DNA of 64,000 bases, taken from the NCBI GenBank assembly GCA_965247615.1, contig OZ252022.1, positions 806,001 through 870,000 of the forward strand, in the 5' to 3' direction. Origin of the DNA: G965197715 sp965247615 (GTDB lineage Bacteria > Chloroflexota > Dehalococcoidia > Lucifugimonadales > UBA1127). This document shows, piece by piece, positions 8,996 through 16,686 of the stretch. The notes beneath the pieces were generated by a model that saw only the letters and a list, made by a program, of their open reading frames with translations, made no database searches and was not told the DNA's origin. Position 1 is the first letter of the stretch, and the number at the start of each line of letters is the position of its first letter. The translations under genes were made by a program, and so were the position numbers.

Positions 8996-9190
8996 CTACT
9001 CTCCAAGCGGCCGCAGCGCGATGTGCCAGTAGTGGAGGTACTCCGTGTGCGGCGCTCCGTCCAGGCACAGCAGCATCGCCGCGTCCTTGAGATGGTCCCC
9101 GCACACCAGGCGGTGTCCGCCGCCGTCCTCCTCGTCGCAGAGTATCCAGGCCTCGTACTCCGCGCGCTGGGCGCAAAACACACAGTTCAT
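8996..9190 (-). CDS. small hypothetical protein with CxxC and CxxH (possible zinc knuckle)
   Basis: 64 residues from the ATG at 9190 (an in-frame GTG is one codon earlier). MNCVFCAQRAEYEAWILC opens with CxxC, and VCGDHL further on supplies C-x2-H, a plausible zinc site. GAGAGG lies upstream at a workable distance. The codon pattern and cysteine spacing make it look real, but I recognise no family. Confidence 0.5.
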   Translation of the reverse strand: MNCVFCAQRAEYEAWILCDEEDGGGHRLVCGDHLKDAAMLLCLDGAPHTEYLHYWHIALRPLGE

Positions 9191-9375
9191 CACACCCGCC
9201 CTCTCTGAAGTGGGCCGCCCCGGCTCCGCGCTCCATGAGAACAGCCCCCCCGTGAAGAGTCAAGCGTCCCCGTCCGCTGCGGGCAATCCAAAGCGCCAGT
9301 GACCCCGCGACCACCGCACCGCATGCCGTCGCGCCATCGATCCACCGCAGCGACATCGCGACCCCCCCACTGCCC

Positions 9376-9389
9376 GTCGCGGCAGCGAC
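9376..9389. repeat. degenerate GTCGC-GCGAC palindrome
   Basis: GTCGCGGCAGCGAC. A weaker copy lies near 9325. The 9191-9462 gap holds nothing else that I can recognise. Confidence 0.55.
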
Positions 9390-9462
9390 CCAGCCTCTAG
9401 GCAGTCCTGCAGCCCCATGATAGGATGCCCTGGCGCTCAGCCGCGGCGATCGGGGGACCACC

Positions 9463-10686
9463 ATGCCCGGACCACTGGAAGGCCTCACCGTCCTGGACCT
9501 CACCTGGGTCCTCTCCGGCCCCTACTGCACCATGGTCCTCGCCGACCAGGGCGCCCAGGTCATCAAGGTCGAGCGCCCGGAGCTGGGCGACGCCTCCCGG
9601 GGCACCGGTCCCTTCGTCTCCCCCAACGGCCCCGTCCGCAGCCAGGCCGAAGGCATCAGCGCCTACTTCATGAGCATCAACCGCAACAAGCAGAGCATCA
9701 CCCTCAACCTGGCCGTCCCACGCGGCCAGGAGCTCTTCCGCGACCTCGTCCGGCACGCCGACGTCGTCGTCGAAAACTACACCCCCGGCACCATGGCCAA
9801 GTGGGGCCTCGACTACGCGAGTCTCCAGGACGTCAACCCCCGACTCATCTACTGCGCCATCTCCGGCTTCGGGCAGACCGGCCCCTACGCCCAGCGCCCC
9901 GCCCTCGATATCATCGTCCAGGCCATGGGCGGCATCATGAGCATCACCGGCGAGCCCGGCCGCGGCCCCATGCGCGTCGGCGCCTCCGTCGGCGACATCA
10001 TCGCCGGGCTCTTCGCCGCCGTCGGCATCTGCGCCGCCCTCCATGAGCGCGAGCGCTCCGGACGCGGCCAGATGCTGGACCTCAGCATGCTCGACTGCCA
10101 GGTTGCCACCCTAGAAAACGCCTTCGCCCGCTTCTTCGCCACCGGCGAGGTCCCCGGGCCCATCGGGACCCGCCACCCTTCCGCCACCCCCTTCCAGGCC
10201 TTCCCCACCAGCGACGGCTGGATCGTCGTCGCCATCTTCGGCGGCAACCCCGCACACTGGGCCCTCTTCTGCTCCGCCATCGATCGCCCCGACTTCATCG
10301 ACGACGAGCGCTTCCAGACCGCCTGGGACCGCACCCTCCATATCGACGTCCTCGAGCCCGCCATCAGCGAGGCCATGCGCCGCAAGACCACCGCCGAGTG
10401 GGAGGACGAGCTGATCGCCCTCGGCGTTCCCGCCGGCCCCGTCAAGAACGTGGCCCAGGTTGCGGAGGACCCCCAGGTGCAGGCGCGTCAGATGCTCACC
10501 GCCATCCCGGACTCGCGCCTCGGCACGTGGAAGCACGTCGGCACGCCCCTCCGCCTTTCCCGCACCCCGGGCGGCGTCGTCTCGGAGCCCCCGGACCTTG
10601 GCGTCCACACAACCGGCGTCCTGATGCGGCTCCTGGGCATGGACGAGGCCGAGGTTGACGCCCTGCGCCAGGACGGCGTTCTCTAG
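9463..10686 (+). CDS. CaiB/BaiF (family III) CoA-transferase
   Basis: 407 residues, the family's normal length. It opens with PLEGLTVLDLTWVLSGPY and AQVIKVERPELGD, and has NRNKQSITLNL and GFGQTGPYAQRPALDI. The catalytic aspartate that forms the acyl anhydride corresponds to D178 in VGASVGDIIAGLFA. These enzymes move CoA between organic acids such as formate, oxalate, carnitine or aromatic acids. An SDR gene follows after about 50 bases on the same strand, suggesting a small catabolic operon. The acyl substrate is unknown. Confidence 0.92.
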   Translation: MPGPLEGLTVLDLTWVLSGPYCTMVLADQGAQVIKVERPELGDASRGTGPFVSPNGPVRSQAEGISAYFMSINRNKQSITLNLAVPRGQELFRDLVRHADVVVENYTPGTMAKWGLDYASLQDVNPRLIYCAISGFGQTGPYAQRPALDIIVQAMGGIMSITGEPGRGPMRVGASVGDIIAGLFAAVGICAALHERERSGRGQMLDLSMLDCQVATLENAFARFFATGEVPGPIGTRHPSATPFQAFPTSDGWIVVAIFGGNPAHWALFCSAIDRPDFIDDERFQTAWDRTLHIDVLEPAISEAMRRKTTAEWEDELIALGVPAGPVKNVAQVAEDPQVQARQMLTAIPDSRLGTWKHVGTPLRLSRTPGGVVSEPPDLGVHTTGVLMRLLGMDEAEVDALRQDGVL

Positions 10687-10736
10687 CGGACCCCCGCGCT
10701 GCACCGCAAATCCAAGACCGCGCAGGAGTGACCACC

Positions 10737-11549
10737 ATGGGTGAGCTGGACGGCAAGGCCGCCATCATCACTGGAGCCGGCAGGCTGAGGGGCATCGGCC
10801 GCGCCACCGCCGTCGCCCTGGCCACCATGGGGTGCAACGTCACCGTCACTGGCACCGGGCGTGACCCAAGCACCTTCCCCGACGACGAGCAGCGCGCCGG
10901 TTGGCGGGACATCCACAGCGTCGCCGAGCTCGTCGAGGCCCAGGGCAGGAGTGCCCTGCCCCTCGTCGTCGACGTCACCGACAGCGCGCAGGTCCAGGAC
11001 ATGGTCGACCGGACCCTCCAGGCCTTTGGCCGCGTCGACATCCTCGTCAACAACGCCGCCTATCCCCGCGGTCCGGACCGCGTCCCCGTCGTCGACCTGG
11101 ACGAGCAGATCTTCCGCTACGTCATGGATATCAAGGTCGTCGGCACCTTCCTCTGCACCCGCGCCGCCGCCCCCGCCATGATCCGCCAGGGCGAAGGCGG
11201 CCGCATCGTCAACCTCTCCTCCACCGCCGGCAAGCGCGGCCCCGCCAACACCGCCGCCTATGCCGCCGCCAACGGCGCCGTCCAGCTCTTCACCCAGTCG
11301 TCTGCACAGGAGCTCGCGCCCTACGGCATCACCGTCAACGCCGTCTGCCCCGGCGCCACCGACACCGCCCGCATGGACGTCCTCGGCCGCGGCGATACGT
11401 GGGCCGCCATCGAGCGCGGCATCCCCCTCGGCCGCGCTGCCACCGACGAGGAGGTCGCCCAGTTCATCGCCATCCTCTGCACAGACGCCTGCTTCCAGAT
11501 CACCGGCCAGGCCCTCAACTTCAACGGCGGCACCGTCATGGAGCACTGA
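10737..11549 (+). CDS. short-chain dehydrogenase/reductase with altered catalytic Lys
   Basis: 270-residue SDR. The nucleotide-binding loop is TGAGRLRGIG, followed by NNAAYP, INLSST-type serine (S161/S162) and tyrosine Y175. The expected YxxxK is YAAAN, so the catalytic lysine position (179) is asparagine. The other two SDRs of the window keep the lysine (YGPSK, YPSAK). The ATG at 10737 is preferred because CAGGAG lies about 9 bases upstream; the GTG at 10728 overlaps that site. It follows the CoA-transferase closely. Either it has a changed mechanism or it is not a normal oxidoreductase. Confidence 0.88.
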   Translation: MGELDGKAAIITGAGRLRGIGRATAVALATMGCNVTVTGTGRDPSTFPDDEQRAGWRDIHSVAELVEAQGRSALPLVVDVTDSAQVQDMVDRTLQAFGRVDILVNNAAYPRGPDRVPVVDLDEQIFRYVMDIKVVGTFLCTRAAAPAMIRQGEGGRIVNLSSTAGKRGPANTAAYAAANGAVQLFTQSSAQELAPYGITVNAVCPGATDTARMDVLGRGDTWAAIERGIPLGRAATDEEVAQFIAILCTDACFQITGQALNFNGGTVMEH

Positions 11550-11605
11550 TGCGCCCAGGGGCCGATGGTCCTCCCCCCGCCCTCGTGAAGCGCCCGCGAT
11601 ACGGC

Positions 11606-11611
11606 TATAAT
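11606..11611 (+). promoter_or_regulatory. -10 box TATAAT
   Basis: A perfect TATAAT lies 45 bases before the GTG start of the DUF3090 gene. No good -35 is visible, so this is a partial promoter call. Confidence 0.35.
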
Positions 11612-11655
11612 GGAGTTGCTTCACGCCAACTCCCATCGAATACAGGAAGGAAGCC

Positions 11656-12165
11656 GTGCCTCCTCGCCAAGAGCTAGGTCGAGCTATCAAGGTCGAAGCC
11701 GGCGCCCTCGGTCCCCCCGGCCAGCGGCGCTTCTACCTCTACGCCGAGGCTGAGGGCGGGACCGCCACCCTCTGGCTGGAGAAGGAGCAGCTCTTCAACC
11801 TCGCCATGACCGCCCAACGTGTCCTGGCGGCCCTCACGCAGCGCCAGGAATCCCCGCCCCCGCCACCCGCGGAAGACCTCGGAGCGCTCACCCTCGATTT
11901 CAGAGTCGCCCGCCTCTTCCTATCCCAAGAAGCCGAGGGCGGTCTCTTCCTCCTCGGCGCCCACGAGATCGCGGAGGAGCCCCCCGCCGACTCGCCCACC
12001 GCAACCATTGAGACCACTGCGGACCAGCTCAAGGTGTTCTCAGACCAGGCCCTCGAGGTGTGCGCCGCAGGTCGGCCCCCCTGCCCCCTCTGCGCCGCCC
12101 CAATGGACCCCGCAGGCCACGTCTGCGTCCGAAGCAACGGCCACTACGCCCGCGATACGCGCTAA
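11656..12165 (+). CDS. DUF3090 family protein
   Basis: 169 residues starting at a GTG preceded by AGGAAGG. The N-terminal half has GPPGQRRFYLYAEAEGG and LWLEKEQLFNLA, and the C-terminus ends in a metal-site-like CPLCAAPMDPAGHVCVRSNGHY. Both are typical of DUF3090 (TIGR03847) proteins of Actinobacteria and Chloroflexota. The function is not established. The terminal CxxC...H.C could bind zinc. Confidence 0.8.
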   Translation: MPPRQELGRAIKVEAGALGPPGQRRFYLYAEAEGGTATLWLEKEQLFNLAMTAQRVLAALTQRQESPPPPPAEDLGALTLDFRVARLFLSQEAEGGLFLLGAHEIAEEPPADSPTATIETTADQLKVFSDQALEVCAAGRPPCPLCAAPMDPAGHVCVRSNGHYARDTR

Positions 12166-12265
12166 CACGCCCGAACGCGGCGTGCGCCTCCGGTCCCCGC
12201 CGCCCGACCTCGCCGTAGGTGCGTCCCTTGTAGGAGCCCGACTCTGCCGTACCTGCCCGAAACCA

Positions 12266-12294
12266 TTGACAATCCGGCTTGTCATGGCTAATGT
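12266..12294 (+). promoter_or_regulatory. sigma70 promoter for the DUF5679 gene
   Basis: TTGACA at 12266-12271 and TAATGT at 12289-12294 with an exact 17-base spacer. Predicted start near 12302 leaves a leader of about 35 bases before the ATG at 12337. Confidence 0.65.
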
Positions 12295-12336
12295 CATCCT
12301 AAGCTTGCAGCTCATGCACGGGAAGAGGTTGTAGAT

Positions 12337-12480
12337 ATGGCTGAGGCATACTGCTTCAAGTGCCGCGAAAAGCGCGAGATCCAGAATCCCGCCCAGGTCA
12401 CCCTGAAGAACGGCCGCCCCGCCACCCAGGGCGTCTGCCCCACCTGCGGGACCAAGGTCTTCCGCATCGGCAAGAGCTAG
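12337..12480 (+). CDS. DUF5679 small zinc-ribbon protein
   Basis: 47 residues with two CxxC knuckles: YCFKCREKREI near the start and GVCPTCGTKVFRIGKS at the end, joined by a conserved VTLKNGRPATQG. This is the complete DUF5679 fold found in Chloroflexota. GGAAGAGG precedes the ATG and a strong promoter lies upstream. Function unknown; the zinc ribbon suggests nucleic acid or protein binding. Confidence 0.88.
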   Translation: MAEAYCFKCREKREIQNPAQVTLKNGRPATQGVCPTCGTKVFRIGKS

Positions 12481-12507
12481 ACCGCTTCCCTTCGTCCCTG
12501 GCCGGCC

Positions 12508-13197
12508 CTATGACGCAGCCCGGATGGGCAGCTTCCCCGCCACGCCCAAGCGGCTGATCAGGCCCTCCGGGTTTGCCCGCAGGACGATCGCCGCCTCTGC
12601 CAGCCCCAGCCCGGCGCCCCGCGCTATCTTCTCCGCCAGCGACTCTGTCAGAAGGTCCTCCGGCGCGTGCGCGTCCGAGTCCACCACCATGCGCGCCCCT
12701 ACCGCCCTCCCGAGACTCGCCACGTGCCCGTTCGTCAGCGAGTGCCCTCGCCGCGCCGACAGCTCCAGCATCGTCCCACCCTCCGCCGCCAGCCGCGCCT
12801 CCTCTTCGCTTAGAAGACCCGGGTGCGCCAGCACGTCCACCTCCGGGCTCTCCAGCGCCGCCCGGTTGGTCCCCTCCGCCACCGGCTCCACGATGCTCTC
12901 CCCGTGGCAAATCACAATCTGGGCCCCCAGGGACCGCGCTCGCATTGCTGCCTCGTGGATCTTCGCCGGCGGCACGTGCGTCAGTTCCACCCCTGGAATG
13001 GCCAGGATCCCCATCTCCTCGGTCGCCATCTCGCACTCGCGCACCAGGATCTCGAGCACCCGCTCCTGGTCCCACAGCCCCACGTGGTCCGTCACGGCAA
13101 TGGCGGTGTACCCCTTGACGCAGGCCCGCTGGATGAGCTCCACCGGCGACAGGACGCCGTCGCTCAGGAACGTGTGCGTGTGAAAATCGTACAGCAT
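12508..13197 (-). CDS. PHP-domain metal-dependent phosphoesterase
   Basis: 229 residues. The first PHP motif is DFHTHTFLSDG, followed by VTDH, PGVELTH, ICHGE, VLAHPG and a final DSDAH, which together make the usual multinuclear metal site. Relatives include histidinol-phosphate phosphatase-like enzymes and tRNA/DNA-linked phosphoesterases, and this short form is not assignable further. It is convergent with the DUF5679 gene and divergent from the DUF2203 gene. Confidence 0.88.
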   Translation of the reverse strand: MLYDFHTHTFLSDGVLSPVELIQRACVKGYTAIAVTDHVGLWDQERVLEILVRECEMATEEMGILAIPGVELTHVPPAKIHEAAMRARSLGAQIVICHGESIVEPVAEGTNRAALESPEVDVLAHPGLLSEEEARLAAEGGTMLELSARRGHSLTNGHVASLGRAVGARMVVDSDAHAPEDLLTESLAEKIARGAGLGLAEAAIVLRANPEGLISRLGVAGKLPIRAAS

Positions 13198-13266
13198 CGG
13201 CCTCTCCTCTCAGTGTGCCGGTTCAAGCCTACCACAGGAGGCTGGCTCTCACCCACGCCTGGGGCT

Positions 13267-13294
13267 TTGCCCGCGGCCCAGACCGGCGTATAGT
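13267..13294 (+). promoter_or_regulatory. possible promoter for the DUF2203 gene
   Basis: TTGCCC at 13267-13272 and TATAGT at 13289-13294, 16 bases apart. The gene start follows at 13330. Confidence 0.4.
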
Positions 13295-13329
13295 AACCAC
13301 GCAACGCCGATTCCGTCCCCTGGAGTCAC

Positions 13330-13734
13330 ATGGCCACCCGCCGCTTCTTCACCTTGGACCAGGCCCTTGAGCTCCTCCCCTGGCTGCGAAGCCAGTTCGC
13401 CGCCATTGCCGACTCCTCGGAGCGCCTCGCCGAGCTGCAACAGCAGATCGACGACCTCGCGCACCACCGCCAACGCAACGGCCACTCCAACCTCGGCAGC
13501 ATCATGCACCAGAAGCGCCAGGAGGCACGCCAGATCACCGGCGACGTCCAGGCCGTCCTGACGACTATCGAGCGCCGCGGCATCCTCGTTCGCGACGTCA
13601 ACCGCGGCCTCGTCGACTTCCCCGCCCGCCGTGAAGACGGCCAGGAGATCCACCTCTGCTGGCTCAAGAACGAGGACACCGTCGGCTTCTGGCACCTCCC
13701 CAACGCCGGCTTCGCCAGCCGCCAACCCATCTAG
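13330..13734 (+). CDS. DUF2203 family protein
   Basis: 134 residues. RRFFTLDQALELLPWLR at the N-terminus, a long helical middle, and the closing ..LVDFPARREDGQEIHLCWLKNEDTVGFWH.. pattern define DUF2203. The family is small and uncharacterised. It sits 53 bases ahead of the rhodanese gene on the same strand and may be co-transcribed with it. Confidence 0.85.
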   Translation: MATRRFFTLDQALELLPWLRSQFAAIADSSERLAELQQQIDDLAHHRQRNGHSNLGSIMHQKRQEARQITGDVQAVLTTIERRGILVRDVNRGLVDFPARREDGQEIHLCWLKNEDTVGFWHLPNAGFASRQPI

Positions 13735-13787
13735 CCTGCAGCCCGCGCCGCCGCCGCCGACGGCAACCAGGAAAGAGAGGAGCACCC

Positions 13788-14627
13788 ATGACCGCCCCAA
13801 CACAGGATCAGGGATACGCGCGCCCCGAGCTCTTGGTCGACACCGACTGGCTCCAGCAGCACCTCGACGACCCGAAGGTCCGCGTCATCGACTGCGACCC
13901 CATCGACGCATACCGCAGGGCCCACGTCCAGGGCGCCGTCGGACTACCCGTCCACCAGTTCCTCAAGGACTCCGCCGACTCCATCCACGTCATGCCCCCG
14001 GACCAGTTCGCCGCCCTCATGGGAAGGCTCGGCGTCGAAAACGACACCACCGTCGTCACCTACGACGCCGCCGGCAGCCTCCACGCCGCCCGCGTCTGGT
14101 GGGTCCTCAGCTACTACGGCCATCCCAACGTCCGGGTGCTCAACGGCGGCTGGCAAAAGTGGTTCGCAGAGGGCCGCCCCGCAAGCCTCCAGCCCGCCGC
14201 TGTTGCCCAGACCAGCTACACCCCCGCGGCCAACCCGGACCTTCTCTGCACCCTGGACTACGCTAAGTCCTGTGTTGAACGAGAAGGCGTCGCCCTTCTC
14301 GACGTTCGCTCCGACGGCGAATGGACCGGCGAGAACGCCCGCGGCAACGCACACAGCGGCCACGTCCCCGGCGCCGTGCACCTGGAGTGGCTCAACTTCA
14401 TGACCAGGGACGAACCCCGCGTATTCAAGCCCGCCAGCGAGCTCCGCGCCATGCTCGCCGAGGTGGGCGTCACCCCCGAACAAGAGGTCGTCACCTACTG
14501 ACAGGGAGGCATCCGTGCGGCGCACGGCGTGTTTACCCTCAGCCTCCTCGGCTACGACCGCGTTCGCAACTACGACGGCTCCATGGGCGAGTGGGCCAAC
14601 CGCGACGACACCCCACTGGTGAAGTGA
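13788..14627 (+). CDS. two-domain rhodanese (thiosulfate/3-mercaptopyruvate sulfurtransferase), candidate selenoprotein with Sec at residue 238
   Basis: Reads as a 279-residue sulfurtransferase if the TGA at 14499-14501 is decoded. The first rhodanese domain (about 12-135) has VRVIDCD and GAVGLPVHQFL. The second (about 155-279) has VALLDVRSDGEWTGE, SGHVPGAVHLEW and then VTY-TGA-QGGIRAAH. In relatives the residue at the TGA is the persulfide-forming cysteine of the C-x-G-G-x-R active loop. The frame runs on for 41 codons with family-typical sequence (LLGYDRVRNYDGSMGEW) to TGA at 14625. TGC to TGA is a single change, so a nonsense mutation or sequencing error must be excluded. A hairpin directly after the TGA supports selenocysteine. 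The start ATG follows AAAGAGAGGAG. Confidence 0.78.
14513..14527 (+). promoter_or_regulatory. candidate bacterial SECIS hairpin
   Basis: CCGTGC-GGC-GCACGG: a perfect 6-bp stem with a 3-base loop whose first base is G, 18 bases downstream of the in-frame TGA. Bacterial SECIS elements sit immediately after the UGA with a G in the first positions of a small apical loop. GC-rich coding sequence can form such hairpins by chance, so this is supporting and not decisive evidence. Confidence 0.5.
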
Positions 14628-14667
14628 CCCGCCCCCAGCGGCTCATGGTGAGGCGCTCGGACCTAAT

Positions 14668-14808
14668 GTGCGGGGAGCTGGCTCTGGCCGTGGTATATCG
14701 AACTACTACCTGCGCGACCCGGAGTCGCCGCAAGAGTTGGCCTGGGTCGAGTCGGCTTCACTCGCCGCGCTGGCCGCGTACCCCTGGGACCCCGAGCCAG
14801 AGCAGTGA
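14668..14808 (+). CDS. possible short antitoxin upstream of MazF-type toxin
   Basis: A 46-residue frame starting at GTG ends in TGA that overlaps the GTG start of the toxin (GTGA). Its acidic C-terminal part (DPESPQELAWVESASLAALAAYPWDPEPEQ) looks like a toxin-wrapping tail. No DNA-binding domain is visible, so it may be a truncated antitoxin or a chance frame. Confidence 0.35.
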   Translation: MRGAGSGRGISNYYLRDPESPQELAWVESASLAALAAYPWDPEPEQ

Positions 14809-15122
14809 GACGGGGCGAGATCCCGTGGGCCGACCTGCCCCGGCCCACGGGAAGGCGACCCGTAGTGTTGCTGTCTCGTGACCAGGCCTACGCCGTTCGG
14901 GAGTTCGTCATCGTCTCTCCGCGTACATCGCGCCGTGGAGGCCTGATAACCGAGGTTGAGCTAGGGCCTCAGGACGGACTGGCTAGACCCTCAGTCGTGA
15001 ACCTTGACGTCATGAACACCGTGTCCAAGCAACAGCTTCAGGAGCGGATTGTCGAGCTGAGTCCGGGGAAGCTCCGGTCCGTCGAGGCCGCGATCCATTT
15101 CGCCTTGGGCCTGGAAACCTAA
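14805..15122 (+). CDS. MazF/PemK-type endoribonuclease toxin
   Basis: 105 residues. RRGEIPWADLPRPTGRRPVVLLSRDQAY at the N-terminus is the MazF/PemK strand pattern with the conserved RPVVLLS. Later VNLDVMNTVSKQQLQERI and SVEAAIHFALGL match the C-terminal part of the family. Such toxins cut mRNA at short motifs when released from an antitoxin. The upstream frame overlaps by 4 bases. A second, separate MazF-type gene is at 26095-26436. Confidence 0.75.
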   Translation: MRRGEIPWADLPRPTGRRPVVLLSRDQAYAVREFVIVSPRTSRRGGLITEVELGPQDGLARPSVVNLDVMNTVSKQQLQERIVELSPGKLRSVEAAIHFALGLET

Positions 15123-15170
15123 CACGCCCCAGGCCCGGTCCCCACAAAGCCGTCGCCCCCCCTCCCCGCC

Positions 15171-15668
15171 TCAGCGCGCGGCGACCTCCGTGAGGCGACC
15201 CGTCGCGCAGTCGTAGATGAAGCCGCGCACCTGCTCCTTGTAGCGAATGAAGGGGCTGGCGAGGATGCGGGACATCGACTGCCGTACGTCCCGCTCCAGC
15301 TCCCCGAACGCCTCCAGCGCGAACGGCGGCCGAAGCCCCGTCTCCGCTTCGATCTCGTCCTTCACCTCATCGTCGCGGAACGTCATCATGCCGCAGTCCG
15401 TGTGGTGTATGAGCAGCACCTCGCGGGTGCCCAGCAGCCGTTGCGAGATCACCAACGATCGGATCGCGTCGTCGGTGACGATGCCACCCGCATTACGGAT
15501 CACGTGCGCGTCGCCCGCTTCCAGGCCCAGGATCTCGTGCACCTTCAGACGCGCGTCCATGCACGCGACCACCGCCAGCTTCTGCGCCGGTTGGGGCGGT
15601 AGGCCGCCCCCGTCGAAGCCCTCGGCGTACCGGGCGTTCCTGTTGATGCCGTCGTCTATTGCTGTCAC
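15171..15668 (-). CDS. beta-class carbonic anhydrase
   Basis: 165 residues from the GTG at 15668, which has AGGGAG 6 bases upstream; a longer in-frame GTG at 15713 has no such site. The zinc ligands are the cysteine and aspartate of VVACMDARL and the H and C of IHHTDCGMM. HVIRNAGGIVTDDAIRSL is the family signature. The short length fits the bacterial mini beta-carbonic anhydrases. It interconverts CO2 and bicarbonate. It stands alone on the minus strand. Confidence 0.88.
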   Translation of the reverse strand: MTAIDDGINRNARYAEGFDGGGLPPQPAQKLAVVACMDARLKVHEILGLEAGDAHVIRNAGGIVTDDAIRSLVISQRLLGTREVLLIHHTDCGMMTFRDDEVKDEIEAETGLRPPFALEAFGELERDVRQSMSRILASPFIRYKEQVRGFIYDCATGRLTEVAAR

Positions 15669-15777
15669 CCGATGCTCCCTGCGCGAGACCCGCGCATTAC
15701 TCCCTTGTCCCACCCTTGCCGCATTCTACCTTGGGGCCCCCATCCCAACCGGCGCCTCCACCCGCGCCCACGAAGCC

Positions 15778-15893
15778 GTCGCGCCAGCGACCCACCCCGC
15801 TCGCGTGCAGCAGGTTCGCCGTCGCCACGAGCTTCGCCTTTCTCTACCCTACCTTCGCTCCCTCAACCCCCACACAGCCGTCGCGCTAGCGAC
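15778..15893. repeat. two GTCGC-GCGAC palindromes, one inside the glycosylase 3' end
   Basis: Copies at 15778-15791 and 15880-15893. The second lies inside the coding end of the DNA glycosylase gene and encodes part of its last residues (SLARR). Confidence 0.75.
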
Positions 15894-16645
15894 TCGCGCC
15901 GGCGACCCACCGCGCAGACATCCGCCAGCGGGCACGCGTCGCAGCGAGGCTTCCGCTTCAGGCACACGTCCTTGCCCAGCGCCACCAGCAGCGCGTGGTA
16001 CTCGTTGAACAACGGCGCATCCGCCGCCAGCGACCCCATGAACAGCCCCCGCCAGGCCTCGTACGAGTGCTCCCGCCGACTTCCTGCACCGGGGCCCCGC
16101 GCCTCGCCGCCGACATCCTGCGGCGGCGTCACCCCCAACCGGTCGAAGATCCGCCGCGTGTATGCGTCCACCACAAAGCTCGGCTTCCTGGCCGCATACA
16201 GCACCATGTCGTCCGCCGTCTCCTCCCCGACGCCGTGGATGCCCAACAGCTCCTCCCGCAGCTCCTCAAGGGGCCGGGCCAGCAGCCGGTGTATGTCGCC
16301 GTCGTACCACCGGCACACGTGCGCCGAGAATGCCTTCAGCTTCCGGGCCTTGGCGTTGAAGTAGCCCGACGAGCGCACCAGCTCCGCCACCTCCGCCTCC
16401 GCCATGCCGTCCAGCGCCCGCGGCGACAGCGCTCCCGACTCCTTCAGACGGGTCAGCGCCTTCGCCGCGTTGGTCCACGCCGCCGACTGCGTCAGAATGG
16501 CCCCCGCGCACACCTCGAAGGCCCCTCCTTCCCCCGGCCACCACCCCTGCGGCCCAAAGGCGGCCAGCAGCCGGCGGTACACCTCCATCAGGAAGGCGCT
16601 CCGCTCCTGCTTCCGCACCGTTCGCGCCGGCATCCTATCCCTCAC
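15863..16645 (-). CDS. HhH-GPD DNA glycosylase with [4Fe-4S] cluster, MagIII/EndoIII-like
   Basis: 260 residues. The helix-hairpin-helix is GIHGVGEETADD and the catalytic aspartate is in FVVDAYTRR. The cluster motif is C-x6-C-x2-C-x5-C (CLKRKPRCDACPLADVC). The lysine that makes EndoIII a bifunctional lyase (GVGRKTA) is glutamate here, so a monofunctional alkyl-base or mismatch glycosylase such as MagIII is more likely. It excises damaged bases in base-excision repair. The final residues (about SLARRLCGG) are encoded by the dispersed palindrome and its flank, so the native C-terminus appears to have been replaced or extended. Confidence 0.85.
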   Translation of the reverse strand: MRDRMPARTVRKQERSAFLMEVYRRLLAAFGPQGWWPGEGGAFEVCAGAILTQSAAWTNAAKALTRLKESGALSPRALDGMAEAEVAELVRSSGYFNAKARKLKAFSAHVCRWYDGDIHRLLARPLEELREELLGIHGVGEETADDMVLYAARKPSFVVDAYTRRIFDRLGVTPPQDVGGEARGPGAGSRREHSYEAWRGLFMGSLAADAPLFNEYHALLVALGKDVCLKRKPRCDACPLADVCAVGRRRESLARRLCGG

Positions 16646-16686
16646 CTACCCGACCTGCCGACCGAGCCCGCCCCCTTCCGATGCGG

